Assembly (NCBI RefSeq): GCF_051020765.1 | Contig: NC_134943.1 | Coordinates: forward strand, 2,542,001-2,606,000 | Direction: 5' to 3' | Length of the DNA: 64,000 nt | Source: Lasioglossum baleicum | Lineage: Eukaryota > Arthropoda > Insecta > Hymenoptera > Halictidae | Shown here: positions 12,274 through 24,560 of the stretch, piece by piece | Numbering within the stretch: position 1 is the stretch's first letter | Layout of the letters: each line of letters begins with the position of its first letter | Program-made: the position numbers and the translations under genes | The notes under the pieces: generated by a model | Seen by the model: the letters and a program-made list of their open reading frames with translations, nothing else | Databases searched by the model: none | Told to the model about the DNA's origin: nothing

Positions 12274-12532
12274 AATTGACGGAGTGGATGGATAAAGGGG
12301 TCAAGTAACAAATTGTTTGTTTTCTGTAAAAGAGTTTTTAGCGAGGTATGTTGTCCCTTTTTGATGAATGAAGATAATAACACAAATCAATTACAAATGT
12401 ATATATATGGTTGATCTCTGATACAAAAAAAGATAATAATTATCTTCATTCATCAAAAAAGGACAAGATATTTTGTTAAAAACACTTTTACAGAAAACAA
12501 ACGACCCCTTCATCCATCCACCCCTTCAATTG
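12274..12532. repeat. Long imperfect foldback, arms about 95-105 bp
   Basis: The left arm, 12274-12378, runs AATTGACGG...GGATGGATAAAGGGGTC...GTTTGTTTTCTGTAAAAG...TTGATGAATGAAGATAAT. The right arm, 12439-12532, is its inverted complement with scattered mismatches. The left arm has a 12-nt insertion at 12303-12314. The 60-nt loop (12379-12438) is AT-rich. An RNA from either strand would form a long hairpin. It could be a MITE with long inverted repeats, a foldback element or a hairpin-siRNA locus. I see no clear target-site duplication. Confidence 0.85.
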
Positions 12533-12727
12533 TAACTTTTCTACATTATTTCTAATGTAACCCTGTAATTGTAGTATCCGGGAGTCTGTTATGATCCCAG
12601 TGAAATTTAATGTTCATTGATTTTCGTATCAGTATCACAAGACAATAGTAAATATGAAATTGATTTGAATCTTGTAATGTGGAATGTTTTTTAGAAGTTA
12701 AAGATAATGTAAACTAGTCAATAGCTA

Positions 12728-12757
12728 TTAGGCCGTTCGGAAAGTAATTTCGTTTTT
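12728..12757 (+). mobile_element. Mariner-like terminal repeat, single end
   Basis: The sequence TTAGGCCGTTCGGAAAGTAA and the following TTTCGTTTTT match the usual form of mariner inverted-repeat termini, preceded by TA at 12726-12727. I find no matching inverted end within the next kilobase, so this is probably a solo end or a heavily deleted copy. Confidence 0.5.
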
Positions 12758-14074
12758 AATCATTAGGCCATCGACTGTACAGTATTGCAGAAAACAGATA
12801 GAACACTCGAAAAGCATCATCGGCGTTTTCCTAGTCGAAAGTCATCGTAGAGGAGGCTAATCTGCCCACGCACGGGGTTCGTTCGGAGGTGTTCCTTTGG
12901 CAGACCTGTGCTGAACCGATTGATCTTAAAATCCTCCATATGCCATCAAAATTCTGGCAACGCCGGAATTGCTTCGACTTTACGAAGGTTACACAGAAGA
13001 TATCGGCTTTCACGAGCAACGTGACGGATCTTTCCTTCGTCTATCCGAGGAAAACGAAAGAAAATCTTGCGAGCCAGCGGTACGGTGAAATATTCGACGT
13101 AACACGTTCAGAATGGTGTTGGAGGGTGACGTGGTAAAGCGGTCTGCCAATAACGCGAGAGAGACCTTTGTGTGGGCCGAGGCGTCGAGGCATCGCATAG
13201 CTTTTCCCCTAACGTCCCTTGCTTCACCTACCTCGGCAACCCTGGGCGAGAGGGATGCTAGGCAGGCTCTCACTCGACTGCTTTCTGCCATACCGAGAAC
13301 TCGAAAAGGCATCAAAGAAAAAGCTGAACGCCGATGTTCTGCCTGCGCCCGCCATTTGATTTGCGCGAAGTCGCGAGGGTCTCTCTCTCACGGAGAACGA
13401 TAATGTCTACCAACAGCTGCGTGGCAAACCGTTTCGCAGGAATTGCGAGGGGAGGCCCAGATTGGTTTAGAGAATCTACTTGATACGGGTTACCAATCAT
13501 ACTGGCCAGAAACTCGGTCGATCAAATTTCGTTAGGAATCCGTTTAAGGCGCAGAGGGCTTTAAAAGCGTGACATCCTCACTGTTAAAGGGACACCGTCC
13601 GACGGACGATCAAGCCATTTTACAGAAAGATTTTGGAAAATTGGATCGCGCCCCGAGCTACCTGAAATTGATGGGCAAAATTCGGCAGACTTCCTCGATT
13701 TTATATCTTGGCTGGGGTGGTTAGTGGGGTTAGTAGATCGAGCATATTTGTGTAATATAAAAATTGCCTGAATTAATTGCTGGATATAGAACTCACAGAG
13801 ATTTCTTTCCTTGATAATTTTAATAAATCGCATATATCTTGTAACTGAATTTAGAAATGAAATGAAATAAAAATTTACTATATATTTTCATGTATATTTT
13901 ATTTAAACAAATTTTAGCTATAAAAAAGTCTTGCAAAATATCAATTAATATTAATTGTGAAATTTAGAAGAGAGCTAAGAATTAATGAATCAATAATTAA
14001 GTGGTAGATCGTTTTTTACGGGATGTTCATCTATTTTCTCACCAACTGAAATGTAGCTGTAGTATTTTTTCACT
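12758..14074. other. No gene seen; moderately GC-rich centre
   Basis: From about 12830 to 13560 the composition is more balanced and several short frames overlap on both strands (for example 13010-13315 minus and 13113-13403 plus). None is recognisable. The frames appear where stop codons are rarer because of GC content. Confidence 0.5.
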
Positions 14075-14345
14075 TTGGTAGGTTGGTGGGACAGTCTAGT
14101 GACGTTCCTACGTGACGTCATGCATTGTATTGAAGGGATCCGCGATCTTTGTGCCGCGAGCCTCCCCTTCGCACCGCGCCCCGCCCGGTCCCAATTCGGG
14201 GCTAATCGCCGATCATCGGGGACTTTCAAACATCCAACCGCGGCTCATTATAATCGCGAAAGTGAAAGTGAGCGCACGTGTATTTTATTGTCTCCGAGCC
14301 TCCTGCTGACTTTGTCAACCGCGTCGTTTCTCACCGAGACGTAGA
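14075..14345. promoter_or_regulatory. CpG-rich patch with CRE, GC-box, kappaB-like and E-box motifs
   Basis: Within 270 bp of GC-rich, CpG-dense sequence there is a perfect CRE palindrome TGACGTCA (14113-14120), a CCCCGCCC GC box (about 14179-14186), a kappaB-like GGGGACTTTC (14218-14227) and an E-box CACGTG (14275-14280). A TATAAT-like stretch lies near 14249. The flanks are AT-rich. This may be a promoter or enhancer, but no gene is visible downstream. Short motifs occur by chance in GC-rich DNA. Confidence 0.3.
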
Positions 14346-14762
14346 AAGCGTACGGCGCAGAAGAAAGAGCTTTACGTGGTACGTACAGTTTCTGTATTTC
14401 ATCATTATTTATCATAATGTTTATTTAAATTAATACTGTGTTCAAGTGAATTATTAGTGGATTATATACCAAATACATCATAATTTATAGGAGAAAGGCA
14501 GAAATTTTGAGTCCGGTAAAGTAAAGTTTACCCGAATTATTTATTTTGCATTGATTTAAATTTATTTTGCCTTCGTATTGCCTTCTCGCGGTAATCTACT
14601 CTTGTGTCGTGACAAACAATCGAAGTTGAATGCGTGTCGTGCGATAGAAATCAAGTTTATTTAATTTCGGTTCAAATTAATATTCATTTTATATTCAATT
14701 GAATTTATTCATTTCGATGAAAATATTATTTATTCAAAATGTTGTTAGTTTTAATCTTCTTA
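14346..14762. other. No gene seen; AT-rich
   Basis: AT-rich sequence between the CpG patch and the MITE, with no recognisable frame or repeat. Confidence 0.5.
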
Positions 14763-14973
14763 CACTAAACCTACCGCTGCCAGTCAAATGACCGGTTTCA
14801 CATTTTTCATTTTACAATTGTTGAAATGATGAAGTTACTTACATGAAAATTGATTCGATCAATTTCTTTTACACACATTGTTTAAAAATTGGACAAAATC
14901 TAAATAAATAGAACCTTGTCATCTTTATAAGCTAAAACATTTTAATCGATGTTAGTGCTCGATAGGTTCAGTG
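14763..14973. mobile_element. piggyBac-like MITE, about 211 bp
   Basis: The left end is CACTAAACCTACCG, then the palindromic GGTCATTTGACC-type motif (AGTCAAATGACCGG). The right end is GATAGGTTCAGTG followed by TTAA (14974-14977). The left flank reads CTTA where TTAA would be expected. The block CATTTTTCATTTTACAATTG is shared, inverted, with the element at 2917-3310. There is no transposase. The right terminus carries a substitution (GGTTCAGTG rather than GGTTTAGTG). Confidence 0.7.
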
Positions 14974-15267
14974 TTAATTGAATTAACGTTAGAGATTAGA
15001 AAAGTGTTTAAGATTTTAAAGTAGCACATACGACTATATTTCATGACAAATGGCAAGCAAAGATTATGAAATTAGCAATCAGTAACACAGCGATACCAAC
15101 TAAGGATTGAAATCTTAACCCGAATAAAATGAAAGTCTCGTTCGTTCCTTTCCCCAATTTTTCGTTAACTACAATCAGATTAGCAGGCGGAGCACCTAAA
15201 AGTTTTCGGAATGCATGAGAGCAGTGAATAATTGAAGGTTTCTTTTTTCCGTTCGCTCCGCGTCTGA

Positions 15268-15297
15268 TTTCTCTCTCCCTCTCCCTCTCTCTCTTTC
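15268..15297. repeat. CT-rich microsatellite-like tract
   Basis: An imperfect (CTCTCT/CCCTCT) pyrimidine tract of about 30 bp. A minus-strand frame reads it as RE repeats. Confidence 0.85.
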
Positions 15298-15965
15298 GCT
15301 TGCTAGTCACTCTCATTGTGTATGGAAATTGGACGGGAAGGGAGAGCTCTCTCAAGCTGTTGCGTAGCTTTTTCTAACAACGTAATTGTTAATTTAGAAA
15401 CAATTCCGGGTAGCCAAGTTGCCTGTTTGTTCAGAAGGAGACGGGAGAGGGTAGGGAGGATGAGTCCAAAGGCAAGACTTAGGGGGTGAGGAAAGTAGAG
15501 CTGATGAGGAGACGAAATCTCGGCGCAAAGGTGACAAAGACTTCGCCATTATGTCGAGAACGATAGTCAATTTAAGTTAACAGTGCAGGGGGCTTTGGAG
15601 ACAGTCCTCTTACGTACCTAAGTAATCTCATTCCAAATTAATGTGCAGTGCGAGTGCCGCTGACGCAGCAACCGTCTCCGTTAGATTCCTCTGCATGCTT
15701 CTTTGTATACCAAAATTGCAGTCCCCGTCTAACAATGGCGGCGGGAGTACACTATACACACGCAATATACGTCGCCTTTCATTCACTTCTGAACGAGACA
15801 AACGATCTTTTACTGTTTGCACTTTATTTCCAGTTTTACTGGTTCCCTATAAACAGTAAATAACGCTGCGAATTCCTTCAGATAGATATTTGTCTCATTA
15901 CCATTTCCGTTATAGTTGCTCAGGCATCCAAGTTTAATCACCTGTTCCGTGGAAGATGTAGGTAC

Positions 15966-15983
15966 TGTATGTATGTATGTATT
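15966..15983. repeat. (GTAT)n short tandem repeat
   Basis: Four consecutive tetranucleotide units, slightly imperfect at the end. Confidence 0.85.
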
Positions 15984-18900
15984 TGCTTCATTTTCAGCCT
16001 TACAGCAAAGAAATATGACTTGGTTTACACATTAACCTAACTTTATACATATCTATCTTATTTCACACATTCGGGCATACCTTCTCTCGTAACCTACTCT
16101 GTTTGTATCGTAATTATTACTAATCTAATTATTGCATTCCTTCCTATTCCTCAACATTTGTTTTTATAATAGTTTGGTATATTCTTTGGTGTATTTATGC
16201 TCTCCTTTCTCTCTTTCTCCTCAACTTCTCCAACCGCTCTTCGACATTTCTATCTTTCCTTTCGCTCACTACATCCTCGAAAGATGTAGGTACTGTAGAA
16301 AGTCGGATAATCGGTGCAGTATCGCCAAATAAATTTTATGGAATAAAACAATGACAAAGAATTTCTGATTGGATTGGTGCATATGAAATGTCTGATTTTA
16401 GAATGCAAATCTAATGAAGTCTTTTGGTCTAGAAATACCATTATAGTGTACAGGTTTATTATATTCAATTTTTCTGCTCGAGGCTGATCTTTAAGGACGT
16501 ATCTCCAGTTTTTATATAGATATTTAATTCTAATTTTAAACAATATTTGTCATTATTCATGTCATGTTATTCATTCATTGACCAAAGTATTACTGGGTGT
16601 TTGGCTAAAATATGATGGTAAATGGTAATTCGTTGGGAATTACCATAATCCATTTAGGAAAATATTATCGCTGTTTAACGTCACTGTTAAAAACCGGACG
16701 ATAAAATTAACCCTCGGACAACAGACGACCTTTTGTAGCTGTATAATTGACGATGTTTAGGACCGATCACTGCACTAATTAATAATTTAAAAAATTTACT
16801 TTTGACGATATTTCGTATAGACATATTAGTCTTTCCGATATCCGCAATGCAACGGATTCATTTAGTTTAAATGAAATGGAAATGATTCTTGACGATTGAG
16901 ATGCCTTACTGAATCGCCAATTCTCGAATATTCTTTAGGTTCGGTATTGGCGTCTTTATTATTCGTCACTTACGGGAGGCGCGGTTCTTTAATTTATTGG
17001 AAAGTAAAAGCAAGTCATGGAGGAGAAGTGGTGAAATAAGAGAACGACAGAAAACGAGGGAACGATCGTACACGCGACAGGACGGAGGCTCGAGTAGTGA
17101 AAGGCTACAAACACTTTCGTGCGTGGCTTCTCTTGGGAAAATGCTCCCGGCTACGACTCATTCCCCTGGTTCGTAAAGAGACTAAGGGAACACAAGAGGC
17201 CACGGAGCCGGGAGAACGAGGAACGTATAAAATGAAGACCAGCTCTGAAATGATAAAACTGAGGATATTTCTAGCTTACTTCGGTATAAAGGGAGGTCTT
17301 CCCCGAGATGGAATGTATCCGCCTCGATGGCGCGGCTAGGTCAGATCGAATCTCTTTCATACACGGCCAATATCACCAAAATATGGTCAGTTTTAAGAAT
17401 CATTGCGTTTTGAGTACTTCGCCCGGGGGTCACAGTGATTTTAGTTCGTCGCGACATCGAACTTTCCGAAAACATTTCAAGCAGTTTCTTCGTCGTCGGA
17501 GACGCTTCTAAGCCAATCGGATTTTATTTTTTCGCGTCCGCCGACAGCCGGCTTTAATAAAGTTCTCATGCATCGGCATCGCTTCTGTGCGAACTGGCAA
17601 AAGCCTACGGAGTTATTTCCAATAAAAATATCTTCCTTAGCAGCTATTCCTTTTAAGATGTCGTTCCGCATTCATGAAATCAATTTAGGCGCAGCTATGC
17701 CGAAAGTTCGTAGATATTCGCAGGCCCGGCGCGATCAAGATGAAAACCTGTGAATAAGTCGCTGAATTTATACGAACCAAGGCTATAGGTCTACGCATTA
17801 GTGTACTCGGTTAGGCAGCTTGCAAAATCATTGGACACTGAATATTAATTCGATGTCTTCCTAAAATATTTATATAAATCCGTGGAGCGACCGAGAAAGA
17901 TGATATTTCGATGGAGCAACGTTTAATTAGTAAACAGAACGAAGAGACGTCTTAAAATGAGGAACAAAATACGTGCTAATTGAAATTTTTTAATTTCAAT
18001 TTTGTACGGTTTCGGGAGTTCTTTACTGAAATACGAGAAGAGTCCAATCACTCGTACGGTTATTAATTTTCTGCGGCCGAGTGATGTCGAGTAATACATG
18101 TAGATCTTTATAAACATTAATGTTACATGTGAAACACGTTCGACTTTTAACAGTAAAGTTAAACCATCCTAACTTTTATTAATTAAATCTTATTTATTGT
18201 TTGGTAGTTCACACTTCCCATATCATTGCAATTGAAGCAAACATATTTTAGGTGACTTCCTTCAAACGATCCACTCTGTATAATAAACCTGGCGGCTATA
18301 ACAGTATGTCGTGATGAAAACGCTTCCGAAAATTTGCATTCTAAAATCGGCCATTGCATATGCAGCAACCTAATAGCTTGTATATTTTCCGAAATCTCTC
18401 GATTGCTTCGGTTTGTTTGATTAAAACGTTCGCACAATTAGCGGGTTTTCCAAGTGTTTTTCGTGGCTATTGAAACGATGTTAATTGCGCCATCATAAAA
18501 CAGAATTATTACGCTCATCTTTCATATCGTTTAGTAGCACGCTTCCCATTCGAACCGCGGCCGTACCCGGTGGTCATTGAACCGTATAACTTTCTCTTCG
18601 CGCGCTGATAGACCGCGATCAAACACTGCCTTCCATTAACGTTATTACGCGGATATTTATCTGTCCAAGCCGGACGCGCGCACGGTTTAGTGGGTATTCG
18701 GTTTAAAAATCGCCAAATTCGCGGATATGTGTAGGTATGTGTTGCTTTGACGATGCGTATCTATTTAGAGTAAACGTTGCTGCCCGGGGACACGCATGCG
18801 TTAAAAGGAAAGCCAAATAAAAGCAATAGGAGGCAGGGAGGAGCGGAGGGTAAGAGAGCTTTAAAAAGCAATGATAGCCGAGCGCGACGGAAGTTTTTAC

Positions 18901-21900
18901 CGGACATGGCTCAAATAGGCAAAGAGAAGAGACCGAGTAGTTTTTCCTCCACGCTCCGACGGCTCGGCATCCGTAGACATAGTGAGCGCACAGGTCGGAT
19001 CTTCTTTACGAGTATTACGGTCGCGCTATGGGCGTCACTAGAACAGACTCATCTTGCCATTATTGTCGCCCCTTTAGGCTATTTTCTTTCAATCCAGGAA
19101 TTGTATCCTTGCGTGCGCGCCGGAACAACCCTATCACATTACTTTCGCCTTGTCCTGTCTCGCTCGCTCTTCATTGTTTACGAATTTTCTCGTATCGATT
19201 GCGGGGCGTGTCTCTTTGGATCATGCGAACTATTTTCTCTGTGTACTAATTTGTTTTATACTATCAGGTTAGTATTAGGTGTGCAAATTAATTCGTGACT
19301 GTGACAGTTAATCGATGGCTACTTCATTTTGAGTTCAAATCTTTCAACCATCATATCGAATATTTATTTATTGTTACATGGAGAAAATACAAACAAATTA
19401 ATGTAAATTATTTTGCAGAGTAGAATATTCTCTAATTTCTCATAAATGGTAGTAGTCAGTAAAAATAATTTTTCGAGCGGTATGAGTGACAAGATTTTAC
19501 GGCGCTCACATGTTCTCTTTTCTCAGTGAGCCCATTCGATCGATCGATTTGACATTTGGCGTGCCTGTACTATTAAGGGTTTCTTTTTTAGTTTTTTCTA
19601 GTTTGAGGGCTTAGAAAAATAGTTTAAATTAAGAAATTCCAAAGGATATTTAAAATTAACGTAAAGCACATGAATAGGGAAGGAATAGGTGGACGCAGGA
19701 GGGAGTGGTAGTTGAAGAGCAAGGTTGAAGAAGAGACAGAAACGGAAAAAGGGGAACGGCGCGAAAGGTGCGTTAATTCCCCACAGTCCAATTTTAAGGG
19801 GAGCTTTAAAACCCCCGTTTATAACCAGCCAGTGGCGTTCGAAGGTGGCGTGGCAACCACCGCTAGAAATGTGCAAGTCAAACAGCTTGACTCAGCGGTT
19901 TATCTATATAGTGTAGTACCGGGGACGGTGTACCCGGTTGCAAGTACTTCATGCGCCTTTATGACTTCACGTTTCGCGAATGGATCACGCCTATTTCACT
20001 TTACCGCGGCCGTGGTCGGGACTTATCGTCGTTCGGCACTTGGTCAATAGCGCCGACTCCGCCATCGGATATAAAGTAAACCTTCGAAATAATTACTCGG
20101 ATCTTGAAGATAGCCGTAGTTTACTACTCGCACGGTGTAAACACGCCCCGCTATCCTCCTGTTTACCTCGATAACGCTTTTAATTAGATTCTAGTGTCCT
20201 CTCGTTTTAAACCTTCCCAGCCCGTAACTCTACGGAAATTACCAGTCGGCCCGACTCGTAACAACTTTATTGCGCGAACACTTTTCTCGAATCTGCCTCC
20301 CGCAATCCTGCGGATACAAATTGCGCGGCATTTATGCTGTCTTGCGAAACGCGCAAGAACGTTTCTCACGCGATGCAAAGTTAATTGATAACTCGACTGT
20401 GCATTTTGTGCGCTCGTCACGAAAATGAATAGATGAAATTGAAAATATTTAGACGATCTTCAGCTGATTTTAAAAATATGATCTTTAAAAACATTATTTT
20501 CCACATTAATGAAGAATTTTTTATTTACTCCAATAACTCTCTCTAAGTCATTTTTGTATACTTTAATAAATTGTGCTAACGTAAAATGTTGTAGAAACGC
20601 TCGCAGGTACATATATAAAAATTGTTTAATTGCAAAGAAATGATAAATATAAATTTTTATAAATGAGAAAATAGAAGATTTTCGTAATTTTTAGAACATA
20701 AATGTTTTCTCCCAGTTCGAACAGAGAATCGTCCACCATGATTGAAACATCCGAGAATTAATGGAACAGCAGCACTTTGAAATTACATTCCAAGTTTGTG
20801 CTCAAAAATCATTCTCCGCGAAGCCGTTGAAAATGCTAAACTCTTCGGAAATTCGTGGAAAATTTCAGTAAAATCCGTCGAACAGTTTCCCGGGCGATTT
20901 TGCACTGGTTCGAAAAAAAAAGTAGTTTCGAGAAAGTTCAAAGTTTCCAGAACGATTATTCTTAATACCTATGCTGAAATCTCGGGCACCTGACCTGCGT
21001 TTGGTTGAACTCCCTTACCGACGTCAATTTCTCGGAATATCGAGAAACCCTTTTAAGAGCACGCTTTTAAAGATTCAAGCCGATAGCAAGATAGCCGAGC
21101 AAATACAAACACCGCAAATAGTAAACCTCATCATTCGAGTCTACGCGGCTGTTAAACCGAACCCTCGGAGAACCCCTTTTCGAACCTTTTCCAATTCGCG
21201 AAAAAAGGAGTGGAGGAATTGGTAAAGAGGAAATTGACAAAGTAATATTGCGGGGATACTATGCCTCGAATACAATCATAACATAAGAATAAAGCGGGCG
21301 CGCGATCCCTTTTGCCTCGGCGAAATCGGTTGGGGGTAAAACTATAACTTCCTTCTGTTGTGCGCGTTCGGTGCCCGTAGCAGGCGTCTTTTATAACCGC
21401 TTTATCGAGCTCGCCTTTCCCTTCTCTTCACGAATAGAAGAAGGCATTTTAAAGGCAGCCACCCGCTTTGAAAGCTCCTATGCGAAGCAGCTCCTTGAGA
21501 ACCCGCTACACGCCGCGCCGCGCCGGCCTAATCTGACTTGGGGGTGTAAGATCGTAAATCCTCCCGCGCCAATTGCGATTGCGGAGAAGCTTGCCGGAAC
21601 ACAGGTGTGAGTATTGCCTCAATGAATCTTTCGCGATAGGATTTTCCTGTAAAACGGGATAATCTCGGGTTAAGAACAAAATCTATCGCTGCTGTTGGAT
21701 CTTTTTTCTGACCCCGCTACATTTCCTATCTTCTCATCCGCGTCGATAGAATGCAACACTCTTCCGTCTCTAATTATCATAGAAATTGTGCAAGTTTACG
21801 TGCGGATTATTTTAGGTGATTCTTTTTTCTTGTAATCACGGAACAGCAAGACTTCGTTTCTTATTTTATTGTGGAAAATAGTAATACTGTCTTGATATAT

Positions 21901-22369
21901 TACAATGACCTTAAAAATATTTACCGAATCTTAATAGTTTGTTACTTTTTACTGTACACAATTGTAATTTGTTCGTTTAGAAATAATTTTTCATTCATAA
22001 CTATATCACAAAAAGAGACTGTATATTTCAACAAATTTAAAGCATGTTATCGATCAGTTCGATGTTCTGCATTTATGATAAAACTGAATAAATAAAACTC
22101 ATTTATCAGACTTACTAAAGCGATTCAGAAAATTGATAAATATATTCTATAAATATATTCACACATGTATTCCACAGTCTACTTGGAATATTCTTAAGTT
22201 CTCCTCATACCTTCACAGATTTATATGTCCCATATTCGATTCTGTTATAATATAAATGCAATGAATTAAAATCAATGAATTGGACATCTGAAACAGTTCA
22301 AAACTAAAATAGCAGACAGGGCGCATTCCATCCAAAAACAAATTGTATCCGAGAAAAGAGGGTAGAGCC

Positions 22370-23170
22370 GTGAGCGCGTATAAATTTAGCGTGGGATTTA
22401 ATGACTCGGAGTTTAATTAACCGCTGAAAGTCTGGTGATCGATTTCCCCAGAGCTCGTTTTTTCAACATTTTCTCGTCCGACGCGGCGCGGCGCGCGGCG
22501 GCTTTCTTCGCGTTTTCGTTCTCGTTCATATTCCGTGGAGAATCGAAATCCCTTGGTCCGTTTTCCGTGCTGCCACCTCGGAACAGCGAAATTCTTTCGG
22601 CGGGGAGTCATTGGGGAAGTAAGAAGGTCCACTGGCTGTTCGCAGTAACCGTCAAAAGTGCTGCCGCGTCGAATGTTGACTCGCTCGTTCGAAGTCGGAA
22701 GCAGAGAGCCGGTTTGCTGGGCCATGGCAATGGTATGAAACGTAGGAGGAACATAGAGAGAGAGAGTGAGACAGAGAAAAATAGAGAAAAGGAGAGAGAG
22801 GGAGAGAGAGAGAGTGGGGAGAGATGCGGCAGAGTGGTAACTCTTATGGAAACTTCAACAACGTTGAAACTTTTCGATACTCTGCGCGGCCCGGTTTCTC
22901 CTGGCAGATTCCGAGCGACCGATTTCTATCATGAGAAATGGGACCTTAACGAGATGGAAAGAGAAAGCGAGGGGGCAGAGGGGGAGAGAGAGAGAGAGAG
23001 AGAGGTTTCTCGGGGCTTCCGCGTGAGTAAAAACGCGATCATAGCCCGGCGAATCGAAGTTTTCGGTAACTCGCCGGATGTTACGAAGGCGCTTCGTGCG
23101 TCAAAGATTTTCTCCGGGGACTTGGTGCGCTCGTTACTTCCGCCGGGCAAAAACGACCCTTAACGAGATC
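22370..23170. other. GC- and GA-rich block with a long spurious-looking frame
   Basis: CpG-rich sequence containing two GA-rich tracts (about 22754-22816 and 22984-23004). A 242-codon plus-strand frame spans 22435-23163. Its central third is R/E-rich and comes from the GA repeats. The flanks match no family I know, and open frames also run on the other strand (22417-22725 and 22929-23150). Stop-codon scarcity in GC-rich repeat explains the length better than selection does. A regulatory island or lncRNA exon remains possible. Confidence 0.5.
22984..23004. repeat. (GA)n microsatellite
   Basis: About ten uninterrupted GA units. A second, imperfect GA tract lies at about 22754-22816. Confidence 0.9.
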
Positions 23171-23596
23171 GCTTGTTGAACGTGCGCGTCTAATGCCGCT
23201 ACCCCTACTGCATTATATTTCACTTTCAGCGAGCAACCCCGCTGAGATTCCTTCCAGGCTCATTTAGAAGTAGCACCGACCGTTTCGGCTGTCGAAGAAA
23301 AACGGATGACCTGTCTCGCGGATGAAAATGTTATTCGGATGGTGTCTACTATTTCGGAACCGGTCGGACGAGATTAACAGTGTCGTCCTCACAGGTTAAG
23401 AAAAATTAAAATCTTCGTTACCGAGTTGTTTCTATAAAGTATTCATATGTACAACCCTTATGTCAGTACCAAACATTTTCTGCGGCGTCCAATAACATTT
23501 ATGCCTCTATAATAATTTTACTATTTGTCAACGAGGACGTTCAAATCATTTTCCCAGCGTTGTTCCAGCATTGGTGGTTCAACCGTGGAGAGGGGA
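23171..23596. other. No gene seen
   Basis: Mixed-composition sequence between the GC-rich block and the family C MITE, with nothing recognisable. Confidence 0.5.
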
Positions 23597-23830
23597 GTTT
23601 TTCATCAAGAAATAAGCTGAACAAAAGGAATAACATTTTTTCGTCTGAGGCTCTGTTTTCGAGAAAATTGAGCTTAGAAGATGTACAAAGTAGTATTGTT
23701 CGGCCATGATCAGACATGGGTATTCACTGCATTTTCAAAATCGAATTTCTCGAAAACGGAGCTTTGGATAAAAATATTTTATTCTGTTTTCGACTTATTT
23801 TGTACCATCAATACCGTGACACCCTACGTA
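23597..23830 (-). mobile_element. Family C MITE (TACAGGGT type), diverged copy
   Basis: In reverse orientation it carries the family core: CGAGAAATTCGATTTTGAAA, then GCAGTGAATAC, TGTCTGATCATGGCC, a short spacer, and the inverted block TCAATTTTCTCGAAAACAGA. The same order is seen at 52920-53217 and 39085-39235. The right side ends GTGACACCCTACGTA, close to the GGGTGAC...CCCTGTA terminus of the complete copy. The other end is eroded. The inward-facing TCTCGA blocks make it partly self-complementary. No coding capacity. Confidence 0.65.
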
Positions 23831-24179
23831 GCGATTTTATAAATGAATACGACCACGATATAAAAATATAATTTCTATATCTCTCATGCGAATCGTTCCG
23901 AATTTTTGGCATTCTACACAACAGGGATATCGACGCTTTATTTCATCAACGAAACTGTAGTTAAAGGCTACATTATCTTTACGAGACTGTGCCGGGAGTG
24001 AAATACGAGGCTATAAATTACTTTACGGTCATTATCAAGCAACCAGTGTTATGAAACTATTTGTCACAATTTGCAAGTGTAACTCCAGAAAGCCGAAGCA
24101 AAGAGTTCTGAAAGAAGTTCCTAGGAGATCCTAAGCCGCAAGCGAGGCAAGAGTTTCTTAAGGGGGACATTTTAATTAC

Positions 24180-24560
24180 TGACGGTTCGTTCGCTGGCAG
24201 TATATATTCGACGATACACCTGCTCCTGACACTTGCGTCTTTGCTGGGCCGTAGTACGATCTCACACCATTTGTCTTTTGAGTTTATATATAAAGCCGAT
24301 CGACTAACCTTCCTTCCTACGACTGACTCCGTTTACCGGCTCAAAGGCTAGCTGAGTATCGCCCTAAATCGGAAACTACGGGCGACAGAGATTGACTGGA
24401 CTTCAATAAAGCTTCTTCGGAAGTACGGGAGAAGATGGCTGCGGAAAGTGACGAGACTGAGCTATGCTGGTACCGTTAAACCGGTCACTCGCTTCATCCT
24501 TTATAGCACACTCAATCCAGCCACGCTAATAAAATTTGACAACTTTGATCTCGACAACCC
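24180..24560 (+). mobile_element. Possible solo LTR
   Basis: A strong TATA box, TATATATAAAG, lies at 24285-24295. An AATAAA signal follows about 110 bp downstream (24405-24410), with a second near 24528. This TATA-to-AATAAA spacing and the following CTCGACAACCC stretch resemble retrotransposon LTRs with an adjoining primer-binding region. An AAGATGGCTGC (YY1/Pho-like) motif lies between the two poly(A) signals. I find no second LTR, no internal gag/pol and no certain TG...CA ends. A TATA-containing cellular promoter is the main alternative. Confidence 0.3.

Larger units (their letters stand above)
14974..22369. other. No gene seen in 7.4 kb
   Basis: Alternates between AT-rich and GC-richer blocks (roughly 15600-15800, 18640-19230 and 19980-20400). 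The frames at 18777-19298 and 19712-20050 (both plus) are among the longest but show no recognisable domain or compositional continuity. The string AGATGTAGGTACTGTA occurs twice, near 15956 and 16281. A weak palindrome surrounds 16618-16660. No tRNA or rRNA is recognised. Confidence 0.5.

Noticed and set aside
18777..19298. 173-codon plus-strand frame
   Set aside because: No recognisable domain, and the composition is consistent with a GC-richer non-coding patch.
22435..23163. 242-codon plus-strand frame
   Set aside because: Its R/E-rich part is translated GA repeat and the rest is unrecognised. Open frames on the opposite strand show that stops are rare because of GC content.
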